From Pseudozyma flocculosa PF-1 (Eukaryota > Basidiomycota > Ustilaginomycetes > Ustilaginales > Ustilaginaceae), in NCBI RefSeq assembly GCF_000417875.1, contig NW_006920890.1, positions 112,710 to 139,958 on the forward strand: DNA of 27,249 nucleotides. Reading direction: 5' to 3'. Position numbers and translations under genes: made by a program. Of the stretch, positions 10,151 through 19,641 are shown in pieces; positions within the stretch are counted from its first letter, which is position 1, and every line of letters starts with the position of its first letter. Under the pieces are notes generated by a model. That model had not been told where the DNA came from and ran no database searches. It was given only the letters and a program-made list of their open reading frames with translations.

Positions 10151-10542
10151 GCGGGCGGACGCGGGCGCACTGGCCCCGTCGCCCTCTCTCTCCCTCTCTC
10201 TGTCTCCTCTCGTTCCCCCTTTCGGCCCGCTGCTCTCGTCGCGTTCACCTTTCATGATGGCCCCTACCCCCTTTCAACCTCGTTTCTCGCTCCCACCCGG
10301 CGCTGTATAAATACCTACCCCTTCTTCGCTTCTTGCTCCCTTCCTCACACACTTTTCGTCATGCAGCTCTTTTCAGGTCTCGTGCGTCCCCCGGGTCTTG
10401 GGTAGGGTAGCAGGCAGGGATGGTATGGCATTGTCCCATCCGTTCCAGCGGGCTGTGCGCCAGGCCCGCGCAGTGACCAGGGCTTCTCGTCGACGGCGGC
10501 CCTTGGCCTTGGCCTCGGCCTCGCCCAGCCAGGTTACGGAGC
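10151..10542. other. Convergent 3' intergenic region of NOP58 and EMP24
   Basis: This interval separates two facing stop codons. It is C/T-rich on the plus strand after the NOP58 stop and includes TATAAATA at 10306-10313, a plausible polyadenylation efficiency element for NOP58. I see no gene in it; short open frames have no recognisable content. Confidence 0.6.
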
Positions 10543-11387
10543 TCAGACCACCCTCCGGACCTCGAAATGCCTGTAGAGGGACGACAGGGGTAAACGAGAC
10601 GACGATTCGAGGGTCAGCATGCACGCGCGGCACGCCAGCACCACCGCCAAGCGCCAGGCCGCCGCCGTCGGACAGGCACACGCACCTCTTGACAAAGTAG
10701 ATCTGGCAGCCGCAGACGCCGATCAAGATGAAGGCCTGGATGATTGACCACCACTTGACCCTGGAATTCGTGCTCTCGGCCGCTGCCAGAGGCGACGGTG
10801 TGGCAAGGGAACGGAGGGAGACGTGAATATGGAGTCGAGGAGCTGTCGAGGGGGGTGCGCCTATGCGCGCGCACAGCGCACTCACTGTTGCGGTGGACGC
10901 GCTCGCGGATGACGAGGTACTCCTGCTCGTCCTTGACGGCCTGGAGCCCGGCGGCGAGGTCGCGGATCTCGCGCTCGATGGGGAGCATGTCGCCCTCGTC
11001 TGCGACGTAGATGATGCCGTGTACGTTGAAGCTGACAGTCTTGTCGCTGACGGTGCTAAACTCGTTGCTGAAGCAGTACGTGTACCTTCCGTCCTCGGAT
11101 GCGGTGAAGCTGTAGGTGCCGGTGTCCTTGCGCTTCTGCTCGAACAGGGCGCGCAGCTTGGGATCGGTGAGGATGACGTCGATGTCGAGGTGGCCGCCGC
11201 CGCCGACCTGGTAGGTGAGCGTCATCTGGTCGCCGTGGTGGAGGTCCTCGAAGAAGCACTCCTTGGAGTGCGGCAGCAGCTCAATCATGTGCGCCGAAGC
11301 AGCGGGCGTCAGCGCCGCGAGCAGCGTCACCAGCAGCGTGACGAGCGGCAGAAGCCAGAGCGATGATGTCCGCATGGCGGCGGGCAT
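10543..11387 (-). CDS. EMP24: Emp24-like p24 family cargo receptor
   Basis: Three minus-strand exons, 11387-10886, 10782-10686 and 10570-10543, encode 208 residues; introns are 103 and 115 nt. Emp24/p24-beta proteins cycle between ER and Golgi in COPII and COPI vesicles and help export GPI-anchored cargo. Residues 1-32 form a signal peptide (Leu-rich core, ending PAASA), so the mature chain starts at His33. The GOLD domain follows, with CFFEDLHHGDQMTLTYQ and the two expected cysteines (C44, C105). Then come FNVHGIIYV, a coiled-coil segment ending YLVIRERVHRN, the junction HRNTAESTNSRVKWWS, and one TM helix (about 180-198). The tail KRHFEVRRVV keeps the aromatic/basic trafficking signal and C-terminal hydrophobic pair. 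A second Met lies at codon 5; the upstream one has the better context (TTCACCATGCC). The last coding exon is only 28 nt. It is divergent from YRB1. Confidence 0.96.
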
Positions 11388-11767
11388 GGTGAAGGGCGGA
11401 GCGGGCGGGACCGTGGGGTGCGCTTCAAAGAAGCCTTGCTGGAGCTGGAGCTGGAGCTGCCGCTGGCGCTGGCGCAGTGGTCGTGAGCGGGTCGTCAGGC
11501 GGGCGAGGTCGTAGAGGCCGGAGACGGCAGCAGTGCAGTCCAGCTGACTGGTAGGGAGCGAGCAGAAAGGCGGTGGCTCGACGGCGAAGATGGATGGCAG
11601 CGGTGCGGTGATGGTGGCCAGGGCAAGCGTCGAGCAGCTGCCCGAAGACGGCGAGCGAGGTCCGTCCGCCGGAGTGCCAGCGAGCGAGCCAGCCAGCGGC
11701 GTCGAAAGGGTGGACCCCGCATCCTCGGAACCGAGCTGTCTGGCCCCAGTGCCAACGATCACGGGCT

Positions 11768-11789
11768 GGCCTTCGAAATTTGAAAGGCC
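11768..11789. promoter_or_regulatory. 22-bp imperfect palindrome with AAATTT core
   Basis: The site reads GGCCTT-CG-AAATTT-GA-AAGGCC. Both 6-bp arms and the 6-bp core are self-complementary; only the 2-nt spacers differ. It is 381 bp upstream of the EMP24 start. Its symmetry suits a dimeric regulator, but no factor can be named. Confidence 0.45.
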
Positions 11790-12066
11790 CTGCCCACCCC
11801 CCGCTGCTGCTGTGGGCGGGCCGGCGTCGATTTCTTCGCGCCCGAAAAAGTGTTGCTCGCCTGCCTGCCTGACCTGGCCCAGGCCTCAGGCCAACCAACA
11901 CCTTTGAATTTGCCGCCTGGCTGCGTGCGGCTTCCACGGTACGCAATACAAACTTTTTGGAATTTTCTGCCTGGCCAGACCTCCCCAGCCTCAGGCGACC
12001 TAGGCAGGGCAGGGCACGGCTACGCGGCCAGCCAGAGCTGAGCTTGTGAGGACGCTGGCCTGCCAG

Positions 12067-12094
12067 CCTGGCCTGGCCTGGCCTGGCCTGGCCT
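12067..12094. repeat. Tandem CCTGG pentanucleotide array
   Basis: Five to six CCTGG units lie in tandem within the EMP24/YRB1 divergent promoter. A similar array on the opposite strand lies upstream of phosphofructokinase (19893-19915). Confidence 0.9.
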
Positions 12095-12438
12095 CGGGTG
12101 GTTGGCTTGACGACGGCAGAGAGGGAGCGCAACGGCCGCCTGCTTGTGCCTTGCTTTCTCTTTCCTGACGCCCCGACCTTGACCCCGATCCCGACGCATA
12201 CCCCCACCACCATCACCACCACCCCTTCGCCATCGCCACCACCACCACCACCGCCAACACCACCCATCTGACCTTCGTGTGAGCATCAAAGGACCAGCTG
12301 CAATGCGCACCGTTGGAGCATGGCCGCTGCGCTGCTGCTCGCCTCCGGCAGCCCCAGGACCCCGCCCGCTGACCCTTCGTCCCCTACCCCTTCTGCCTGC
12401 CTGCTGCCCCGCCCTGCCCGCCCCCGTCCAACAGCAAA

Positions 12439-13593
12439 ATGGCCGATACTGAAGCAACCAAGCCCACCGTCGATGCTGTGAGTGACTGGACTGCGCCATG
12501 CCAGCGACCTGTGCTCGGGCAGGCCGCTGGCGCCATCTGTATGCCGGCCCACCGGCCAGGCCATTCCTCCACCCGGGGCCGCCAGCTCGACCCCATGCTG
12601 ACCTTGACCTCGCCGCCCTGCACCACGCCTGCCTCGCCTCGCCTCACCTCGTCCCGCCTCGAAGACCGCCACGGAGCCGACCGCCGAGGCCGAGGCCGAG
12701 AACGACCCCCAGTTTGAGCCCGTCATCAAGCTCGAGCAGCAAGTAGAGGTCAAGACGCACGAGGAGGACGAGTCGGTCCTCTTCAAGATGTGAGCATCGG
12801 CCTCCTTTGCCGGCGGTGGCGCCACACTGCAACAGAAGCATGACGCTGACACCAGCACGACGTCTACTCGTTTCACACCCCTCGCCCGACCCTGACCTCC
12901 CCCTCCGACCGACGCCAGGCGCGCCAAGCTGTTCCGATTCGACAAGGAGGCCAAGGAGTGGAAGGAGCGCGGCACCGGCGACGTCCGCCTGCTCGAGCAC
13001 AAGGAGACCAACAAGGTCCGCCTCGTCATGAGGAGAGACAAGACCCTCAAGGTCTGCGCCAACCACTACGGTGAGTTCGCCGACGACCCGCCGCTGCAAT
13101 GCCGCGCATACACGATGCCATACTGGCGGTCTGGCTGACCCCCGCCGTCCCTCTTCTGCTCTGGCCGCTGCCTCGTTCGCCTGCGCCTCTGCCCGTCTCA
13201 CGCAGTCACCTCCGACATGAAGCTCTCGCCAAACGTCGGCTCGGACCGATCCTGGGTGTACAACGTGGCCGCCGACGTCGCCGACGGCGAGCCAACCGCC
13301 GAGACGCTCGCCATCCGATTCGCCAACTCTGAGAGTGAGTCTGAGCCGAGGTCCGCAGGGTCGCCGGGGCTGCTTTGCTTCTGCCTCGTCTCAGTCTCAG
13401 AACGGTCTCTGACACCCTCTCCTCTTTGCGCTTCCTCTGACCACCCACAGACGCGCAAGCCTTCAAGACGGCATTCGAGGAGGCGCAGACCAAGAACGCC
13501 GGCTCCAAGTCGACCGACGCTCCGGCCCAGGACGCCCCTGCCGCCACCGAGGAGAAGAAGGACGAGGCTGCCGACGAGAAGAAGGACGAGTAG
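12439..13593 (+). CDS. YRB1: Ran-specific GTPase-activating co-factor RanBP1/Yrb1
   Basis: Five exons, 12439-12477, 12665-12789, 12919-13070, 13206-13334 and 13451-13593, encode 195 residues. All four introns (187, 129, 135 and 116 nt) start GTGAG and end AG. RanBP1 binds Ran-GTP in the cytoplasm and helps RanGAP release Ran-GTP from exportin complexes. After an acidic N-terminus, the Ran-binding domain begins near residue 28 ([10 protein letters not shown]). It continues through [52 protein letters not shown] and [13 protein letters not shown], and ends near [20 protein letters not shown]. The C-terminus is K/E/D-rich ([14 protein letters not shown]), as in yeast Yrb1. Frame phases are consistent at every junction, and each restores a conserved segment (FKM|RAKL, NHY|VTSD, NSE|NAQ). 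The first exon is only 39 nt. It is convergent with TFC1. Confidence 0.96.
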
Positions 13594-14018
13594 ACCAAGA
13601 GGCCTCGCGAAGCCACACGAGCGGGCAGCTTGACGAGCGAGCGAGGGCCACCCATGTCCTCGTCCGCCCTGCTCCCTCCCACCCTCTTTCGTCTTCAACG
13701 CCACCATCTCCTCCTCTCTTTTAACGCCGCAACCTCTGTGGGATCTCGAAAGGACGACGCTCTCTTTTCTTCTTCTTTCCTCTCATCCTCATCCTCCATC
13801 GCCTGTCCACTCACTGTCTGACTTTTCCACACACGCTCGCCAATACATACCACACTCCCGATGCCCCGTCCCCCTTGCTCTGCGTTGCGACCTTCTCCTC
13901 GCTTGCACGCACAGACGCACCCACGCCGATGAGTCGATGGAGCAGGCGAGGGAAGAAGAGGGGCATGTCGCCGTTGTTCGGATGATGGGATGGAGCAGAG
14001 GCGGTTCGGTTCTGCGCA
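13594..14018. other. Convergent 3' intergenic region of YRB1 and TFC1
   Basis: These 425 bases lie between two facing stop codons. The left part is C/T-rich with TTTT-containing tracts (about 13695-13800), consistent with the YRB1 3' UTR. No gene, tRNA or repeat of note is seen. Confidence 0.55.
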
Positions 14019-15929
14019 CTACGATCGCAGGGCCGGGTCCAAATCTGCCTCTCTCATGTCGTCGTCGTCGCCCTGTTCCTGCTCCTGCTCCTGGGGCTCC
14101 ATCTGGGTCTCCCCATCACCATCACCATCGACGCCGACGAGGCCGTCGCGCTCGCGCTCGCGCTCGTCCTCGGACCACCTATCCCTCCACCTCCTGACGA
14201 CCTGCCGCACCTCCTCCTCGGTACACACGACGCCCTTCTCCCTCAACCGTCCATAGCGCGCATTGACCACGGATCGGATCAGATCCCACGCCTCGCGGGT
14301 ATACCACCCCGTATCGTCATCGCACTCGTCCCTCAACCAAGCCACCTCCTTCCTGACACCACCACGTCCTGCCCCTCGTTCTCCGTCCCCCTCGTCGACG
14401 TCGACGTCGCCATCGCCGTCGATCGACGATAGCGACATGGGCTCGGTCCGCTGGATGTACGGCAACGCCACCGGGTCGGTGATGTCGCACAGCTGGAAGT
14501 TGCCAAATTCCCGCTGCAGGCTCACCCCGTTGAAGATGTGGTAGGTCGTCGAGGCCTCCGCCGCCGCCGCCGCCGCCGCAGCAGCAGCAGCAGCAGCATC
14601 AGCGCCGGCAGCGGTAGCGGCAGCGTCCGACGAGGGTTGAGGCGCAGGCGAGGTGGCGACGGCTGCGTCTGGAGACACTTCGCCGCTGCCCTCCCGGTCG
14701 TGATCGTCGCCATCCGCGTCGCCGACTCGTTCGGCGCTGTCGCCGCGGTCATCTTCGCCGTCCTCGCCATCGCCGCCTTCATCGCCATCGCCATCGCCAT
14801 CACCATCGCCATCAGCGTTGGCGGCGTTCTGGGCCGCAGCCGCACCCCACCGCCTGCGCCCGCGCTGGAAAAGGCGCTGGTAGAAGCGCGACTCGGGGTG
14901 CTTGGTGACGTCGTACCCGAAGCGCACCAGCGTGTCCCTCCACGGCCCGCCGGACATCGAGTAGCTGATGAGCGCAAAGTAGACTTTGCCGTTGGCGCCC
15001 TGGATCTCGTAGCGGTCCTTTTCCTCGAGCTGGTTGGTGAAGGCGATGCGCGACCAGATGGGCCGCTGCGCCAGCAGCGCGCGGAAGCGCTTGAGGGCGT
15101 CGGGCGACACGCGCCGCTCGATGGCCTTGACCTCTTCGGTGGGACCCTGCGGCACGGCCTTGTCCTTGCCGAGGCGGTAGGCGCGCGGCGCGATGTTGAA
15201 GAGGCGGATCCGGTTGACGACGCGCTGGATCTGGTCGGCGTCCGACTTGGACGTGGTCAGCGTGCGCGCCGGGTCCAGCACCTGGGCCCGGTGGCGCGGC
15301 CGCGGCACCATGCGGAGCTCGGCCTTGTTGTGCTGCTGGAAGTTGTAGTGGAAGGGTATCGTCGGGCGGACAAACGACGCCGGTGGGAGCATGCGCAGGT
15401 TGGAGCGTTCGCGGCCGGCGGCGTCGACCCTGGTGTAGTCCTGCAGCTGCTCTGGCATCTCGAAGCTGCGCAGCTTGGCCAGGTCCATGGTGGCCAGCGC
15501 CGCGTGCAGCTCGACGATGGGATCGCCGTGGCACTGCACGAGCGAGGGCTGCGGTGCCGGCGAAGCCGAAGACGGGTTGCTGGCGGCACCGGCCGGCGGC
15601 AGCTGCGATGACGACGACGGCGCTGGCGAGGTGGATGGCGACGACGATGCGGGATTGGCACGAGACGGAGGGCCGAGGTCGGGGCGATAGGCAAAGTCGG
15701 CCATGGAGCGGAAGCGCACCGTCTTTGTGGAGACGCCGACGACCTCGACCTTGTACTCGCGCCGCACCTCGCCAGTGTATCGGTCTTCGTCCGGCACGGT
15801 GGCGGTACCTCTTGTTGTCTCTGCGTCCGCCGCTGGTGCTCCTGCTGTGGCTGCAGTCTGTTCCTGCGCAGCCTGACCTTCCAACAGCGCCGGGTCGATG
15901 TCCATGGCATTGGAATCGTGGTCGGAGCG

Positions 15930-15964
<35 letters not shown>

Positions 15965-16487
15965 GCTCGTCGTCCTGAGCACCGGCTGCCTCGCTGGTCC
16001 TCTGCCTCTTTTTCTTCTTGCGCCAAGTGCGCTTCGTGATGCAGATGACAATGTTGCCGGTGTCGACGGCCGCACCGAGGAGCGGACTGCGGTAGATCTG
16101 GACGGCGTCGGCTTGGGTGTGCGTGCGAGGGTCCGAGGAGGTCGGATATTGGCCGAGGCGGCACTCGACGTGATCTTGGGAGCCATTTGCGATCTGTGAA
16201 AGGGAGCCGAGTGCGGCGTGGGGCGTGCTGGTGACGGGCGGGAGGGGCGACGAGGCGTGAAGCGTGGCGAGCGCCTTGTCGAGGGAGCTGAGTTGATGGT
16301 CGACGTCGGAAGAGGCGCCATGCTGCTGCTGCGTCGGAGAGGCGGTCGAGAGGATGCCCGGGTATTCGATGCTGAAGAGGGCGACGTCCGGGATGGGCAG
16401 AGGGCGGACGTGGTTGTGCGAGGAAGAGCCGCCCCTGTGTTTGCCCCGGGACGACGAGGGCCCTGCCTCGCTGGAGGACGGCGCCAT
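14019..16487 (-). CDS. TFC1: TFIIIC tau95 subunit (Tfc1/Sfc1/GTF3C5 family)
   Basis: A single 822-residue exon. Tau95 belongs to the tauA module of TFIIIC, which contacts the A box of tRNA genes and recruits TFIIIB and Pol III. The N-terminal part, with PIPDVALFSIEYPGIL near 32-46, VECRLGQYP near 107 and YRSPLLGAAVDTGNIV, matches the family's barrel domain that pairs with tau55. The conserved C-terminal DNA-binding half has RPTIPFHYNFQQHNKAELRM (about 373-392), PDALKRFRALLAQRPIWSR (about 458-476), then KVYFALISYSMSGGPWRDTLV, and YHIFNGVSLQREFGNFQLCD (about 648). The acidic tail (DDDDMREADLDP) is also typical. Low-complexity insertions include ten Q (176-185), a (GD)n acidic stretch (about 557-575) and poly-Ala before YHIF. 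These lie in loops that are variable across the family. It is divergent from POL12 and convergent with YRB1. Confidence 0.94.
15933..15962 (-). repeat. Ten-unit CAG repeat in TFC1
   Basis: Ten CTG units on the plus strand encode ten glutamines (residues 176-185) in a charged linker of the tau95 protein, between the N-terminal barrel region and the C-terminal DNA-binding half. Confidence 0.9.
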
Positions 16488-16705
16488 ATCGGCTAGGCGG
16501 TTCGGGGGGTCGAGGTGCGATCAACGGATGGTGGTGGTGGCGGCGTGGATGGAGAGGGCGACAGAGGGAGAGAGAGAGAGGAGGGAGAGGAGGGAGGAGG
16601 GAGGAGGACGAAACGGAAGGGAAACGGAGGACGGGTACCGGAAGGCCGGACCGAAACGACGGAGGCGTCGGAGGACGTAGGACGACGTACGACCGAACGG
16701 CACGA

Positions 16706-16725
16706 NNNNNNNNNNNNNNNNNNNN
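16706..16725. other. Assembly gap (20 N) flanked by ambiguous bases
   Basis: Twenty consecutive Ns, with additional single Ns at 16800, 16810, 16812-16813, 16815-16816 and 16820. The flanks are low-complexity GGTAC/GTAG and GA repeats, so true length and sequence here are unknown. A run of exactly 20 looks like a placeholder. Confidence 0.97.
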
Positions 16726-16778
16726 GGTACGGTACGGTACGGTACGTAGGTAGGTACGGTACGTAGTAGTAGTAGTGT
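16726..16778. repeat. GGTAC/GTAGG and GTA repeats beside the gap
   Basis: Four GGTAC units are followed by GTAGGTAGGTAC, GGTAC and a (GTA)n run. GGTACC-like palindromic units and the neighbouring gap suggest that a longer tandem array was collapsed in assembly. Confidence 0.85.
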
Positions 16779-17223
16779 AGGTAGAGAGAGTAGAGAGTGN
16801 GAGAGAGAGNGNNGNNTGGNGGAGAGAGGGAGAGGGAGAGGCAAACGAGGAAACGGAGAGGGTCCGAAGCGGCCAAAGCGAGGCTCGAGATTGGCAGCCC
16901 CGACTTCCGGGCTTTGGTCGACGAGGACATCAACGCGACGCGCGCTGGCGACCCAAAGCAGGCCCAACCCAACCCAACCCAACCAGGCGCGCCCTCAGGG
17001 AGAGAGAGGGAGAGGGAGAGAGAGAGGCAGACCCACGGTGTTGGACTGCCTGCAGGCAGCCACAGGCAGGCAAGGCAGACTCAGGGCGTCACCGCTCTCT
17101 GTCTCTGTCTCTCTGTCTCTGTCTCCCACCCTCGACCACCCGACAACGCCACCGAGGACCCGCCACGCACATCCAATCTTGCGCCTTTTACCCCCTCGGA
17201 GCAAGACGCCCCTCCTCTCCGCC

Positions 17224-18251
17224 ATGTCGACCGACACCGAGTCCCAGCTGGCGCCGCTGCTCGCCGAGCACTTTGGCCCAGAGATCCACGACGACCCCGC
17301 CCTGCTGGCCGAGTCGACGTCGCTCTGCCTGCGCTACAACCTCACCCCCGAGGCGCTCTACTACAAGTGGTCCGCACACGCCTTCAACAACAAGCTGCCC
17401 ACCGACCAGAGAATGACCCTCGACCACGCCCGCCAGCTCAGAAACACCATCGCCGCAGAGCACAACCACGCCGCCGTCGCGGCCAACGCAGCCATCCACG
17501 CAAGCACCCCGCTCAAACCCTCGGCGCACGGCAACCTGCACATCGCATCGGCCAGGCAGGGCAACGCCGCCCTCAATCAGATCCTCGGCCTCGGCTCAAA
17601 GGCAGGTGGCGCCGCCGCCAGCCCCTCGGCGGGTCCCCACGCCACCCCCTTCCGCAGGCAGCCACCGACCCACGCGGCCGTCGACAGCCCCTTCAAGACG
17701 CCCTCGAGGCCCGCCCACGCCAGCTCCATGGATGCCACTCCCACGTCTGCATCCGCCTACCGCACACAGTCCACCACCGTCAACGACATCGCCATGGCCA
17801 ACGCTTCCACAGAATTTGACTCGCCGTCTCACCGGCCGCCATACCCCTCGACGAGCCGCAACACCAACGTCGCAGCCGCCAGCAGCAGCAGCAGCAGCAG
17901 CACCTACCGGATCCTCGAGAGCATCAACCGCGAGCACGCCCTCGATGGCAGCGGCTGCCACCTCGTCGCCGGCACCAAGCGTCGCGCCGACCTCGCCGTC
18001 GCCACCGACCCGCGCGCCTGGAACTACCGCTACATGTTTGAGAAAAAGGGCGAGCGCTCCCAGGTGCTCGACGACCGCATCGACCAGTTTGCCTCGCTGA
18101 TGCGCGAGGCCTACCGCTTCGACGACGAAGTCGAGCTCGGCGACCCCTCGATGCCGTCGCAGGAGCCCATCTACGTCGTCGGCCGCATCTGCCCAGGCAT
18201 GCTGCCGGCATCGGCCACGGCCGCCGGTGGCTCGCGCAGCCGGCCCAAGCA

Positions 18252-18292
<41 letters not shown>

Positions 18293-19641
18293 CCTCCGAC
18301 GTCAACGGGGGGGAAGAGGAGCTGGCATTCGACGACCCGTCGGGCCTGCCCAAGATGGCCGAGACGGGCATCGTGCTCGAGGCGAGCCGGATGATGGGCA
18401 GCGGCAACCGCGTCCCGATCTTTATGCAAAAGGGCTGCCGGGTGCGCTACGGGCCCGAGGATCCCGGCACCATGGGCTCGGCCACCACCGTCGGCCTCTT
18501 CCCAGGTCAGATTGTGATGCTCAAGGGCATGAACGGCGGCGGCGAGCGCTTCGGCGTCGAAGAGATCCTGATGCCGCCGCGGCTCGCGCACCCGGCTGCG
18601 CCGGCCGACGAGCTGCAGCAGAACCAGTACGACGCGCGCAAGCTCGACGGCAAGGCGCTCAACGTGGTGACGGCCAGCGGCCCGTTCACCAACGACGGGG
18701 ACCTCGAGTTTCGGCCGTGGCATCGCGCCATGGACGCGATCGAGGCGGGTGGCCTGCCGATCGACGAGATCGACGGTGACGACGAGTCTGGCATGGCGGA
18801 CGGCGGCCGGCGGCGGCGAGGGGTGCCAGACGTGCTGATCCTGCTGGGACCCTTCCTGTCGACATCGCACCCGGAGCTGCCCTTTTCGGAGCGGCTGCCC
18901 GAAGAGCTGTTCCGGGATCACATCGCAAGCCGGATCCAGGGGCTGACGTCGCGCTACCCGGCGCTGCTGGTGGTGCTGATGCCGTCGACGCTCGACATCC
19001 TCAACACGCACGCGGCCTACCCGCAGCCTGGGTTTGGCTCGCACGAGGGGCTGGGCTTCTCGGCGGCGGACAAGAGGCAGGTCAAGCTGCTGCCCAACCC
19101 GTCGGTGTTTTACGTCAACGAGCTGGTGTTTGCCGCCACGACGGCCGACGTGCTGCGGGACCTCAAGAGCGAGGAGCTCGTCTGCCGGATCGAGGCGTCG
19201 CCCAACCTGCCTACTCCGGCAGTGGCGGCGGCGGCGGCGGCGGCGTCGGCGAGCAAGGATGCGATGACGCGCCTGAGCCGACACCTGCTCAACCAGCGCA
19301 GCTTCTACCCGCTGTTTCCGGCGCCGCTATCGACGGGCGTGGTGGCGCTCGACGTGTCGCACTCGGAGCTGCTGCAGTTCCCCGCGGCGTCGCCCGACGT
19401 GCTGATCCTGCCGTCGTCGGTCAAGCAGTTTGTGCGGGTGGTGGACTCGACGGTGGTCGTCAACCCGGGCCGGATGGTGGCGCCCTCGACGGGCGCGGCT
19501 GCCTCGTCGGGCGCGAGCCTGGCGTCGCTGCACGTCTCTGCCATGGAGCGCGGGGAGCTCGAGCGCCGGGTCGAGGAGCAGGACATTGCCGTCGAGCACC
19601 GGGCCTACGAGCGGACGAGGGTGGATGTGGTGTCGCTGTAG
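17224..19641 (+). CDS. POL12: DNA polymerase alpha subunit B (Pol12/POLA2)
   Basis: A single exon of 805 residues. This is the non-catalytic B subunit of the polymerase alpha-primase complex, which starts Okazaki fragments and links the complex to its regulators. The N-terminal helical domain (about 8-80) includes LAESTSLCLRYNLTPEALYY. A long S/T/A-rich linker follows; in yeast this region is phosphorylated by CDK. The conserved core starts at WNYRYMFEKKGERSQVLDDR. An OB-fold follows with GIVLEASRMM near 381 and RVPIFM. The inactive phosphoesterase domain contains PDVLILLGPFLSTSHPEL (about 535-552), LVVLMPSTLDI, NPSVFYVNELVFAATTADVL and SPDVLILPSSVKQFVRVV. It is longer than yeast Pol12 (about 705 residues), owing to linker expansion, including a 13-Thr run. 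ATG 17224 is chosen because the N-terminal domain begins right after it; the frame remains open upstream, but that part looks like leader sequence. Confidence 0.96.
18253..18291 (+). repeat. (ACG)13 repeat encoding poly-Thr in POL12
   Basis: Thirteen perfect ACG codons encode 13 threonines (residues 344-356) between the conserved GRICPG segment and the OB-fold strand GIVLEASRMM. Its purity predicts length variation between strains. Confidence 0.95.

Larger units (their letters stand above)
11388..12438. promoter_or_regulatory. Divergent promoter region of EMP24 and YRB1
   Basis: About 1 kb lies between two start codons facing away from each other. No gene is supported. It contains a 22-bp imperfect palindrome centred on AAATTT (11768-11789), two copies of an AT-core/GCCTGGC composite word (11908-11921 and 11962-11975), a tandem CCTGG array (12067-12094) and a CAC/CCA-rich stretch (about 12200-12265) leading into the YRB1 leader. 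Confidence 0.55.
16488..17223. promoter_or_regulatory. Divergent promoter of TFC1 and POL12, with assembly gap
   Basis: These 736 bases lie between the two start codons. The stretch is dominated by GA-rich sequence on the plus strand (about 16540-16640 and 16780-16860), GGTAC/GTAG repeats (16726-16780), a 20-N gap (16706-16725) and scattered single Ns (16800-16820). Further right are short CCCAA repeats (about 16970-16984), another GA-rich block (about 17000-17030) and a CTGTCTCT run (about 17095-17125) before the POL12 start. No gene is supported. Confidence 0.6.

Noticed and set aside
16891..17223. In-frame upstream extension of POL12 (111 codons)
   Set aside because: It is made of repeat-derived residues (RERGRERGR, SVSVSLSLS), whereas the Pol12 N-terminal domain starts right after ATG 17224.
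17596..19284. Long open frame antisense to POL12 (562 codons)
   Set aside because: It is an R/H/G-rich shadow of the POL12 frame, including a run created by the ACG repeat read backwards.
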